A stretch of DNA of 7,866 nucleotides, taken from assembly GCA_030667555.1 (NCBI GenBank), contig DAOUVR010000048.1, positions 1-7,866 on the forward strand. The letters are read 5' to 3'. Source of the DNA: Dehalococcoidia bacterium (lineage in GTDB: Bacteria; Chloroflexota; Dehalococcoidia; E44-bin15). Positions 1 through 6,170 of the stretch are shown here, piece after piece (positions within the stretch are counted from its first letter, which is position 1; the number at the start of each line of letters is the position of its first letter). A program made the translations under genes and the position numbers. The notes beneath the pieces were generated by a model that was given only the letters and a program-made list of their open reading frames with translations, was not told where the DNA came from and did not search any database.

Positions 1-587
1 ATCTCCTGGATCCTCTCTAAACCCTCTATCCAATGCCGAAAGTTAGCTTGCCCCTTGTAGGGATGCATGTTTGATACAACGGCATCGCCGGTATATAGAA
101 CCTTGTCCTCGACGAGATAAATTAAGATAGTAGAGTTGGTATGACCTCCTATGTGAATTAGCTCAATAGTGGCATCGCTTAGACGTAGCCACATGCGGTC
201 GCTGAAGGTAAATCGGGGCAGGCCTATAGGCAAGTCATAGATTTGTTTCTTAACCTCTGCGGTTAGGTCCTCGTTGGTAGACACGAAGTAGTGTCTCATA
301 GTACCGTCAGGCTTGGTCATCTCTTCGTAGGACGATTGGTGGGCGACGACGTTCGGGCTGAATAGTGCGTTGCCCAGGCAATGATCGAAATGATGGTGAG
401 TATCGATGACATAGGCGATTTCTTTGTCGCTCAGTTTGGCTATGGCCTCTTTCCACTGCTGGATCTCTTGGGGTAGATAGGGGGTGTCTATTAATACCAG
501 CCCTTGTTCCGTCTCCACCCAGCCTACATTCGCTCCCATGAGCTCTGTCTCCACGTAGATGCGATTCTTCACCTTCTGAATGCTCAT
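1..587 (-). CDS. Metallo-beta-lactamase-fold hydrolase, N-terminal part (gene runs off the left edge)
   Basis: I translated this frame by hand: 195 codons are visible and the 3' end lies beyond base 1. Residues 64-69 read HHHFDH, the HxHxDH zinc-binding signature of the MBL fold. It follows a strand ending in VIDT, and an earlier VLIDTP strand lies at 31-36. A second metal ligand is His149 in GGHTNST, and a third is Asp168 in LYTGDAV, so the active-site series H-x-H-x-D-H, H, D is intact as far as can be seen. The final His would lie outside the window. The fold hydrolyses thioesters, lactones, phosphoesters or beta-lactams, and nothing here fixes the substrate. Thioesterase-like activity would suit the CoA-transferase neighbours, but that is inference. 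No signal peptide is apparent, so it is probably cytoplasmic. The ATG at 587 was chosen because GGGAGG lies 4 nt upstream of it. It is separated from the CoA-transferase genes by 298 bp and seems to have its own promoter. Confidence 0.93.
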   Translation of the reverse strand, partial: MSIQKVKNRIYVETELMGANVGWVETEQGLVLIDTPYLPQEIQQWKEAIAKLSDKEIAYVIDTHHHFDHCLGNALFSPNVVAHQSSYEEMTKPDGTMRHYFVSTNEDLTAEVKKQIYDLPIGLPRFTFSDRMWLRLSDATIELIHIGGHTNSTILIYLVEDKVLYTGDAVVSNMHPYKGQANFRHWIEGLERIQE

Positions 588-590
588 ATA

Positions 591-597
591 TCCTCCC
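591..597 (-). promoter_or_regulatory. Shine-Dalgarno for the MBL hydrolase
   Basis: GGGAGGA read on the minus strand, with the GGAGG core ending 4 nt before the ATG at 587. The spacing is slightly short, but the match is strong and it decides this start. The reading frame stays open upstream without another ATG close by. Confidence 0.7.
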
Positions 598-603
598 GTT
601 GGT

Positions 604-612
604 ATTATAGCA
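604..612 (-). promoter_or_regulatory. Candidate extended -10 promoter for the MBL hydrolase
   Basis: The minus strand reads TGCTATAAT, a perfect TATAAT (609-604) preceded by the extended -10 TG at 612-611. No good -35 box is seen; the nearest is TTGTGC at 634-629 with a 19-bp spacer. The predicted start of transcription is near 597, which gives a leader of only about 10 nt with the Shine-Dalgarno at its very 5' end. That is unusually short and lowers confidence, although extended -10 promoters do not need a -35 box. Confidence 0.4.
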
Positions 613-801
613 TAGCGACTTCCAGGGAGCACAAAGCCAGGCCGGCTCCAAGTGGTGGACGCCTACGGTAGCCTTACTGCCGAGCACGACCTCTTTTGAC
701 ACATGTCCATTAAGGTTTGTCCCGCAAACAGAGTCATGGGATGTGGTCCTGGTGGATTGGAGTCGAATGATCTGACCCTGTCGGGCATCAGTTCCAATGG
801 G

Positions 802-833
802 GCCTAGAGCACCCCGATATAATCGGGGTAGGC
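802..833. repeat. Perfect 8-bp hairpin with an outer 5-bp arm, between copy 1 and the MBL gene
   Basis: ACCCCGAT (811-818) and ATCGGGGT (822-829) are perfect inverted repeats around an ATA loop. An outer pair, GCCTA (802-806) and TAGGC (829-833), can extend the stem across a small one-sided bulge. It lies about 57 nt past the stop of copy 1 and could end or protect that transcript. No T-run follows it on the minus strand. On the plus strand TTTTT comes only at 843-847, 13 nt past the inner stem, so it is not a standard intrinsic terminator. Confidence 0.45.
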
Positions 834-885
834 TACATTCGGTTTTTCACCATTAGTTGTCGAGCAATTAGATATGGGGCGCTGT

Positions 886-3354
886 TCAGTAAATAATGCC
901 TTCCCCTACAAGGGTGGCGAATTCTTCGATTGGCATGTCTAGGAGTTCACAAAAGACATACTCGTTGTCTTCGCCTAAGAGCGGAGAATGCTTGGTAATC
1001 TCGGCTGGCGTGGCTGACAGCTTCCACGGTGGCGCCAGGAAGGTTTGCCTGCCAGCTTCGGGATGCTCGACTTCCACGAAAGCGCCTCGCTCAATAAGGT
1101 GAGGGTCGTGGGCCAGTTCCTCTCGGCTCATGCTGGGAAAGGCAGCCACCCCTGCCCTCTGAAGTAACCCTGTTACCTCATAATGGGTATGGTCAATGGT
1201 CCATTGGGAGATCAGATTATCGATCTCCTCTTGGTTTTTCCATCTGCTTGTAGCATCAGCGAACCTGGGGTCGCTGATCCACTCAGGCTTGCCTACCGTT
1301 AGGCAGAAGGCTTGCCATTCCTCATCGGTGGCGATGGCGATGCTGACCCATTTATCGTCGCCTTTGCAGCGGTAGCAGTTGTGAGGTGCCACAAAGTTAT
1401 CGCGATTGCCCATGCGGTTGGGGTTTCTCTGGTTCATGAAGTAGTCCATAAAAGCATCGCCTATAACACAGTTCGCCACTTCCCATTGAGAGATATCGAT
1501 GAACTGTCCCTCCCCTGTTCTGGCACGGTGAATGAGGGCAGCCATAACGCAAAAGGCGAGAGCAGTGCCATTAGTAAGGTCAAAACGCCCACTATTTGCC
1601 GATAGTAATGCACAAGGCTGACTATCGGGATAACCGGTTAAGTCATTAAGCCCACTCAGCGCGGGGAAAACGGGGTCATAGGCACGGTAGTCTCGCTCTG
1701 GGCCGTAAGCTCCCCAACCCGACATAGAAAGCGCAATAATGTCAGGCTTGATTTTCTTCAAATCAGGGTAAGCCAGGCCAAACCTTTCCATTGTGCCCCC
1801 AGAGTAGTTGTCAGTCACTACATCGCTTACGGCAATTAGCCTCTTTAGCAACTCAATGCCTTTGGGTTGCGTGAGGTTGATGGTAATACTCTTCTTATTG
1901 AAATTGAGGCTATTATAGGCAAGACACTGGTTTATATCCGGAGTAGGCAGCCACAGCCATGGGGTAATCCATCGTGTAAGGCAGATATGAGATTGGCTCT
2001 CTACTCTGATGACCTCAGCCCCGAGATAAGCCAATAGCTCTGTTCCTGAGGGCCCAGCCCATACCCAGCAAAGATCGGCAATCCTCACCCCTTCCAGAGG
2101 CTTTCTATTCAGCAAGCCATTGCCAGTCCGCGGACGTACCCCGTCACTCTTGACCTGCGGCGATAACTGCGGGATACCGCTTGGCTCGTCACCTCGGATA
2201 TCCTCGTTATGCTGTCCTAGTAGGGGAGCGGGGCGTTGGAATGCTGTTGGCGTCTTGGAAAACTTGGCTAAGCCTGAAGGATAACTGAGCTTGCCGGACT
2301 CGGGGTGGTCTATGGCTACGAAGAAATCTCTTGCCTTCATGTGTTCGGTATAGGGCACCTCCCCCACCTTGTAAAGAATGGCGGCAGGGCAACCGTGTTT
2401 CTGTAGCCCATGGAAGATCTCCTCTCTTGTGTGCTCTGCTGTCCAGGGCCTTATCAGTGGATGAACACCCTCAGAATGCAGTTCACGGCGTTTTTCAGCG
2501 ATGCCAAGATTTTCATCGTTAGCCCACTCTGGGTTACCCGTAAGATCGACAAAACTATGCCATGCCTTATCGTCTATGAAGAAGATAAGCATGTAGCCGT
2601 CTTTGCAGAGGTGCACGCCGGCCCAGGAGGAAGGCATATCTCTATCAGCTCTATGATCGCGATGGCCAGATACAAAGTACATGGCCATTTCCGGCCGTAG
2701 CAGGTGAAGTAGCGCCTCTTGTTTGGAGACATCGATGTATTGTCCTGCCCCGGTATATTGGCACAAGTACAGAGCGGATAGGGTAGCTATGGCAGCAGAT
2801 ATTCCGCAATCATACTCCGCGATAAGTCCCCCTTCCCTGACAGGCTCCCGCTCCAAGATATGGGGGTCAAGTGGTTGGAAAGGACATGAATAGCTCAGCC
2901 CGCTTCCGTGCGAGAGGTTGAGATAATAGGCTTTATAATTTTTGTAAGGGCCAGTCTGTCCAAATGGGGTTATCGAGGTCATAATTAGACGAGGGTTGAT
3001 TTCCTTCAGCGTATCGAAATCCAGACCCAGGCTCTTCATCGTTCCAGGAGGGGTGTCTTCGATGAATATATCGGTATCTGTGATTAGCTTCTTGAATCTC
3101 TCCTTGCCTTCAACGGAGCCCAGGTCCAGTGTAATGCCTGATTTATTGGTGTTATTGTAGAGGAACAGCCCGCTACGTTCTGGGTGGGGTATGTCGCCGG
3201 GGAAAGGGCCACGTTTTCTGGCTATGTCACCTTCAGGTGGCTCTATCTTTATGACCTCTGCGCCGAGGTCGGCCATGAGCTTAGTGCAATAGGGGCCGCT
3301 TACGAATTGGGCGTACTCTAGTATTCTCGTTCCAGACAGGGCTTTATCGGCCAT
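886..3354 (-). CDS. Two-domain fused CaiB/BaiF family CoA-transferase, copy 1
   Basis: 822 residues, about twice the usual length of about 400 for this family, because two complete CaiB/BaiF halves are joined. The N-half (about 4-388) opens with ALSGTRILEYAQFVSGP and GAEVIKIEPPEGD. It has KSGITLDL at 71-78 and TGAGQYIDVSKQEA at 201-214, and ends with PAPLLGQHNED. After a linker (about 389-417) the C-half begins with LEGVRIADLCWVWAGP, has TGEGQFIDIS at 613-622 and a CYRCKGDDKWVSIA segment near 660, and ends with SPLLGEDNE. Known members move CoA from an acyl-CoA to an acid through aspartyl-CoA intermediates, and some are acyl-CoA racemases. By spacing to the TG.GQ motif, Asp592 matches the catalytic Asp169 of formyl-CoA transferase, while the N-half has Glu180 at that place, with Asp182 two residues on. 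The start at 3354 has GGAGA 6 nt upstream and matches the copy 2 N-terminus; an in-frame ATG at 3381 lies upstream of the predicted transcript start. The stop is TGA. Substrate unknown; no signal peptide or membrane segment. Confidence 0.95.
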   Translation of the reverse strand: MADKALSGTRILEYAQFVSGPYCTKLMADLGAEVIKIEPPEGDIARKRGPFPGDIPHPERSGLFLYNNTNKSGITLDLGSVEGKERFKKLITDTDIFIEDTPPGTMKSLGLDFDTLKEINPRLIMTSITPFGQTGPYKNYKAYYLNLSHGSGLSYSCPFQPLDPHILEREPVREGGLIAEYDCGISAAIATLSALYLCQYTGAGQYIDVSKQEALLHLLRPEMAMYFVSGHRDHRADRDMPSSWAGVHLCKDGYMLIFFIDDKAWHSFVDLTGNPEWANDENLGIAEKRRELHSEGVHPLIRPWTAEHTREEIFHGLQKHGCPAAILYKVGEVPYTEHMKARDFFVAIDHPESGKLSYPSGLAKFSKTPTAFQRPAPLLGQHNEDIRGDEPSGIPQLSPQVKSDGVRPRTGNGLLNRKPLEGVRIADLCWVWAGPSGTELLAYLGAEVIRVESQSHICLTRWITPWLWLPTPDINQCLAYNSLNFNKKSITINLTQPKGIELLKRLIAVSDVVTDNYSGGTMERFGLAYPDLKKIKPDIIALSMSGWGAYGPERDYRAYDPVFPALSGLNDLTGYPDSQPCALLSANSGRFDLTNGTALAFCVMAALIHRARTGEGQFIDISQWEVANCVIGDAFMDYFMNQRNPNRMGNRDNFVAPHNCYRCKGDDKWVSIAIATDEEWQAFCLTVGKPEWISDPRFADATSRWKNQEEIDNLISQWTIDHTHYEVTGLLQRAGVAAFPSMSREELAHDPHLIERGAFVEVEHPEAGRQTFLAPPWKLSATPAEITKHSPLLGEDNEYVFCELLDMPIEEFATLVGEGIIY

Positions 3355-3360
3355 ACTCAT

Positions 3361-3365
3361 TCTCC
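3361..3365 (-). promoter_or_regulatory. Shine-Dalgarno deciding the start of copy 1
   Basis: GGAGA on the minus strand stands 6 nt before the ATG at 3354. It directly abuts another in-frame ATG at 3360, which is too close to be served, so 3354 is preferred. That also makes the protein start like copy 2 (M-x-DKALSG). Confidence 0.65.
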
Positions 3366-3384
3366 GTTGATTACATATCAAAAG

Positions 3385-3413
3385 ATTATATTGTGGTTAG
3401 CAGGATGCGTCAA
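3385..3413 (-). promoter_or_regulatory. Sigma70-type promoter of copy 1
   Basis: On the minus strand TTGACG (3413-3408), a 17-bp spacer and TATAAT (3390-3385) match the housekeeping consensus at 11 of 12 hexamer bases with ideal spacing. Transcription would start near 3378, leaving a leader of about 24 nt. The same hexamers and spacing occur upstream of copy 2, although 5 of the 17 spacer bases differ, which supports selection on the promoter. Confidence 0.8.
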
Positions 3414-3433
3414 ACCTTGGTATTCGTGGTTTA
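3411..3433. promoter_or_regulatory. Candidate operator dyad overlapping the -35 box of copy 1
   Basis: AAACC (3412-3416) and GGTTT (3428-3432) form an inverted repeat with an 11-bp centre, and the left arm overlaps the -35 hexamer. The equivalent dyad before copy 2 keeps both arms and the spacing while 5 of 11 central bases differ. That pattern suits a regulator-binding site. The arms are short, so chance is not excluded. No regulator gene is in the window. Confidence 0.35.
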
Positions 3434-3482
3434 ACGGGGGTAAGGCCGCAGGTGGCAGCTAGTCGGGCTGATGATGTTGGGA

Positions 3483-3507
3483 TCGTGGTTCGACGAGCTC
3501 ACCACGA
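3483..3507. repeat. Short form of a palindromic intergenic repeat, just downstream of copy 2
   Basis: TCGTGGT (3483-3489) pairs with ACCACGA (3501-3507) around an 11-nt loop that itself contains the palindrome GAGCTC. It begins 12 nt after the stop codon of copy 2 on the transcribed strand. No T-run follows, so a standard intrinsic terminator is unlikely; a 3'-end protecting or rho-coupled structure remains possible. It is the counterpart of the longer element at 6111-6158 without its inner 23 nt. Confidence 0.65.
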
Positions 3508-3519
3508 ACGGGATGAGCG

Positions 3520-5982
3520 CTAGTAAATAATGCCTTCCCCTACCAGTGTGGCGAATTCCTCCACAGGCATGCCCAGGAGTTCACAAAAGACATACTCGTT
3601 ATCTTCACCTAAGAGCGGAGAATGCTTGGAAAGCTCGGTTGGGGTAGCGGACAACTTCCACGGTGGCGTCAAGAAGGTTTGCCTGCCAGCTTCGGGATGC
3701 TCAATTTCCACGAAGGCGCCTCGCTCAATAAGGTGGGGATCATGGGCCAGTTCCTCTCGGCTCATGCTGGGAAAGGCAGCCACCCCTGCCCTCTGAAGTA
3801 TCTCTGCTACCTCATAGTGGGTATGGTTAATGGTCCATTGGGAGATCAGATTATCGATCTCCTCTTGATTTTGCCATCTGCTTGTAGCATCGGCGAACCT
3901 GGGGTCGCTGATCCACTCAGGCTTGCCGATAACCTGGCAGAAGGCTTGCCATTCCTCATCGGTGGCGATGGCGATGCTTACCCATTTATCGTCGCCTTTG
4001 CAGCGGTAGCAGTTATGGGGGGCCATAAAGTCATCGCGATTGCCCATGCGGGTAGGACTTCTCTGGTTCATGAAGTAATCCATAAAAGAATCGCCTATGA
4101 TACAGTTTGTGGCTTCCCACTGAGAGATATCGATGAACTGTCCCTCCCCTGTCCTGGCACGGTGAATCAGAGCGGCTGAAACGCAAAAGGCAAGAACTCC
4201 GCCAGTAGTCAGGTCAAGCCGCCCGCGACCGCCTGATAGACTTGGCATGCCATCGGGGTAACCAGTCAGGTCATAGAGCCCACTGAGCGCGGCGAAGTTA
4301 GGGTCATAGGCGCGGTAGTCCCGCTCAGGGCCGGAGGCTCCCCAGCCCGACATGGAAACCGCTATAATGTCAGGCTTGATTTCCTTTAGAACGGGATAGG
4401 TCAAGCCAAACCTTCCCATCATGCCCCCGGTGTAGTTGTCGGTCACCACATCGCTAATTGCGACGAGCCTCTTCGTCAACTCAATGCCTTTTGGCTGCGT
4501 TAGGTTGATGGTGATACTCCGCTTACCGAGGTTGAGGCTGTTGTACATAATACTCCGATTCACGTCAGTTGAAGACGGCCCTGGTTCTGGGGTGGACCTT
4601 CGTGTGAGACAAAGATGGTCCTGGCTCTCTATTCTGATGACCTCGGCTCCGAGATACGCCAGGAGTTCCGTGCCTGACGGACCGGCCCACACCCAGCAGA
4701 AGTCGGTGAGCCTCACCCCCTCCAGAGGCTTTCTATGCAGCAAGCCATTGCCGATATGCGGACGCACCCTGTTACTCTTGACCTGCGGGGATAACTGCGG
4801 GATACCGCTTGGCTCATTACCTCGGGTATCCTCGTTATGCTGTCCTAGTAGGGGAGCGGGGCGTTCAAAGGCAATCGGCGTCGCGGAAAACTTGGCCAGG
4901 CCCAAAGGATAGCTGAGCCTGCCCGCCTCAGGGTGCTCCACGTCCACAAAAAACCCGCGTGCCCTCATGCGTTCAGTATTAGGCACCTCTGCGACCTTGT
5001 AGAGAGGGGAGGCAGCGCAGCGTTGCTTCTGTAACGCGTGGAAGATCTCCTCCCTCGTGTATTGTAGCATCCAGGATTTAGCCAGCGGATGCATATCCTC
5101 GGGACTCAGCACGTGCCGCTTTGCTGCTGTGCTGAACCTCTCCTCCTTGGCCCACTCTGGGTTACCCATAAGGTCGATGAAACTCCGCCAGGCCCTATCC
5201 TCCAATAGCATGAGTAGAACATAGCCGTCCTTGCAGCGGTGCACGCCACTCCCACCGGTGAACATGGATGGACTCCCTCTCCAATCCGGCCATCGATGCT
5301 CAAAGTAGAAGGCCATATCCGTTCTCTGCAGGTGGAGCAGCACCTCTTGTTTTGAGACGTCAATGTATTGCCCTGTCCCGGTGAACTGGCCCCAATACAG
5401 GGAGGCTAGAGTGGCCAGGGCGGCAAAGATCCCGCAATCATATTCCGCAATGAGTCCCCCCTCCCTGATTGGTTCCCGCTCCAGTCTGCTTGTTACTTGT
5501 GGGATAACTGGGGTCAAGTAGCCCAGTGCGCTTCCGTGGGAGACATTGAGATAATAGGCTTTATAATCCTTATAGGGTCCAGTCTGTCCAAAAGGAGTAA
5601 TTGAGGTCATGATTAGCCGGGGATTGATTTCAATCAGCGTATTAAAATCCAGACCTAGTTTGCTCATCGTTCCAGGAGGAGTATCTTCGATGAATATATC
5701 GGTCTCTGTGATTAGCTTCTTGAATCTCTCCTTGCCTTCAACGGAGCGCAGGTCCAGTGTGATGCCTGATTTGTTGGTGTTATTGTAGAGAAACAATCCA
5801 CTGCGTTCGTGGTGGGGGACGTCATCTGGGAAAGGGCCCCTTTTTCGGGCTATATCACCTTCAGGTGGCTCTATCTTTATGACCTCTGCGCCGAGGTCGG
5901 CCATGAGCTTAGCGCAATAGGGACCACTTACGAACTGGGCGTATTCCAATACCTTTGTTCCAGACAGGGCTTTATCGGGCAT
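3520..5982 (-). CDS. Two-domain fused CaiB/BaiF family CoA-transferase, copy 2
   Basis: 820 residues with the same double CaiB/BaiF layout as copy 1. The N-half (about 4-388) carries SGTKVLEYAQFVSGP, GAEVIKIEPPEGD and TGTGQYIDVSKQEV. The C-half (from about 419) carries LEGVRLTDFCWVWAGP, TGEGQFIDISQWEA and a terminal SPLLGEDNE. Glu180 (in LIAEYDCG) sits where the catalytic Asp is expected in the N-half, and Asp590 (in GRLDLTTGG) holds that position in the C-half. Similarity to copy 1 is very high over the first 150 residues, over the linker region (389-450) and over the last 200 residues. It is low at about 152-168, 222-245 and 459-478, and copy 2 is two residues shorter near 580-590. The start is well fixed: GAGGAG lies 5 nt upstream and an in-frame TGA sits four codons before the ATG. 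The stop is TAG. It has its own promoter and is followed by a hairpin, so it need not be co-transcribed with copy 1. The substrate cannot be told; the divergent loops suggest it may differ from that of copy 1. Confidence 0.95.
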   Translation of the reverse strand: MPDKALSGTKVLEYAQFVSGPYCAKLMADLGAEVIKIEPPEGDIARKRGPFPDDVPHHERSGLFLYNNTNKSGITLDLRSVEGKERFKKLITETDIFIEDTPPGTMSKLGLDFNTLIEINPRLIMTSITPFGQTGPYKDYKAYYLNVSHGSALGYLTPVIPQVTSRLEREPIREGGLIAEYDCGIFAALATLASLYWGQFTGTGQYIDVSKQEVLLHLQRTDMAFYFEHRWPDWRGSPSMFTGGSGVHRCKDGYVLLMLLEDRAWRSFIDLMGNPEWAKEERFSTAAKRHVLSPEDMHPLAKSWMLQYTREEIFHALQKQRCAASPLYKVAEVPNTERMRARGFFVDVEHPEAGRLSYPLGLAKFSATPIAFERPAPLLGQHNEDTRGNEPSGIPQLSPQVKSNRVRPHIGNGLLHRKPLEGVRLTDFCWVWAGPSGTELLAYLGAEVIRIESQDHLCLTRRSTPEPGPSSTDVNRSIMYNSLNLGKRSITINLTQPKGIELTKRLVAISDVVTDNYTGGMMGRFGLTYPVLKEIKPDIIAVSMSGWGASGPERDYRAYDPNFAALSGLYDLTGYPDGMPSLSGGRGRLDLTTGGVLAFCVSAALIHRARTGEGQFIDISQWEATNCIIGDSFMDYFMNQRSPTRMGNRDDFMAPHNCYRCKGDDKWVSIAIATDEEWQAFCQVIGKPEWISDPRFADATSRWQNQEEIDNLISQWTINHTHYEVAEILQRAGVAAFPSMSREELAHDPHLIERGAFVEIEHPEAGRQTFLTPPWKLSATPTELSKHSPLLGEDNEYVFCELLGMPVEEFATLVGEGIIY

Positions 5983-5987
5983 ACTTG

Positions 5988-5993
5988 CTCCTC
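5988..5993 (-). promoter_or_regulatory. Shine-Dalgarno of copy 2
   Basis: GAGGAG on the minus strand stands 5 nt before the ATG at 5982. It overlaps an in-frame TGA at 5994-5992, which rules out any start further upstream. Confidence 0.75.
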
Positions 5994-6012
5994 ATCGACT
6001 ACATATCAAATG

Positions 6013-6041
6013 ATTATATTGGGGTTAGCTAGGTTCGTCAA
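6013..6041 (-). promoter_or_regulatory. Sigma70-type promoter of copy 2
   Basis: On the minus strand TTGACG (6041-6036), a 17-bp spacer and TATAAT (6018-6013) are the same boxes and spacing as before copy 1. The predicted start is near 6006, again leaving a leader of about 24 nt before the ATG at 5982. Confidence 0.8.
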
Positions 6042-6061
6042 ACCTGGGTATCTACGGTTTA
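6039..6061. promoter_or_regulatory. Candidate operator dyad overlapping the -35 box of copy 2
   Basis: AAACC (6040-6044), an 11-bp centre and GGTTT (6056-6060) occupy the same position relative to the promoter as in copy 1. Both arms are identical in the two copies despite a diverged centre. The site could let one regulator control the whole family. Confidence 0.35.
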
Positions 6062-6110
6062 ATGAGGGTAAGGTCACAGGTGGCAGCTAGTTGGGTCGAT
6101 GATGTTGGGA

Positions 6111-6158
6111 TCGTGGTTCGACGAGCCTGTCCTGAGCTTGTCGAAGGGCTCACCACGA
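6111..6158. repeat. Long form of a palindromic intergenic repeat, just downstream of copy 3
   Basis: The outer stem pairs TCGTGGT (6111-6117) with ACCACGA (6152-6158), and GAGCC (6123-6127) pairs with GGCTC (6147-6151). A competing stem pairs TTCGACGAG (6117-6125) with CTTGTCGAA (6137-6145), with one G:T pair. The element starts 12 nt after the copy 3 stop on the transcribed strand. From memory it resembles palindromic repeats scattered between genes in many environmental bacterial genomes; I could not verify this. No T-run follows. Confidence 0.7.
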
Positions 6159-6170
6159 ACGGGATGAGCG

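Larger units (their letters stand above)
588..885. other. Intergenic region at the left border of the CoA-transferase array
   Basis: These 298 bp between the MBL gene and copy 1 hold the MBL promoter and Shine-Dalgarno at the left and one strong hairpin (811-829). I see no tRNA, no convincing small gene and no promoter for a rightward gene. The region downstream of copies 2 and 3 is not recognisable here: similarity to the other copies stops within a few bases of the copy 1 stop codon. This is therefore one edge of the duplicated unit. Confidence 0.6.
3373..3519. repeat. Duplicated intergenic segment, copy A (between CoA-transferase copies 1 and 2)
   Basis: This aligns colinearly with 6001-6170. 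Outside one 23-nt indel the offset is constant, and I count about 18 mismatches over the first 110 bp (roughly 84% identity). It carries the promoter of copy 1 and the hairpin that follows the copy 2 stop. The shared arrangement shows that gene plus flanking DNA was duplicated as a unit. Confidence 0.85.
6001..6170. repeat. Duplicated intergenic segment, copy B (between CoA-transferase copies 2 and 3)
   Basis: Counterpart of 3373-3519 at a constant offset of 2628 bp up to the palindromic repeat and 2651 bp after it; the difference is one 23-nt indel. It holds the promoter of copy 2 and the hairpin following the stop of copy 3. Confidence 0.85.

Noticed and set aside
307..702. Minus-strand open frame of 131 codons overlapping the start of the MBL gene
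   Set aside because: It overlaps the well-supported MBL reading frame in another phase, has no recognisable motif and has a biased, low-complexity look typical of an out-of-frame translation.
715..729. Small hairpin GTTTG-N5-CAAAC
   Set aside because: Only five base pairs with no conserved context; expected by chance.
756..798. Inverted repeat ATTGGA ... TCCAAT
   Set aside because: Six base pairs across about 31 bases with no extension; not distinguishable from chance.
3355..3381. Upstream start for copy 1 at 3381 (nine extra residues) or at 3360
   Set aside because: The 3381 ATG lies upstream of the predicted transcript start, and the 3360 ATG abuts the Shine-Dalgarno. The added residues are absent from copy 2.
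3622..4179. Plus-strand open frame of 185 codons, with relatives at 1312-1605 and 6348-6833
   Set aside because: It is antisense to the strongly conserved C-half of each CoA-transferase. Its recurrence follows from the gene duplication and it has no ribosome-binding site or domain signal.
3483..6158. The hairpins after copies 2 and 3 as intrinsic terminators
   Set aside because: No T-run follows either stem on the transcribed strand.
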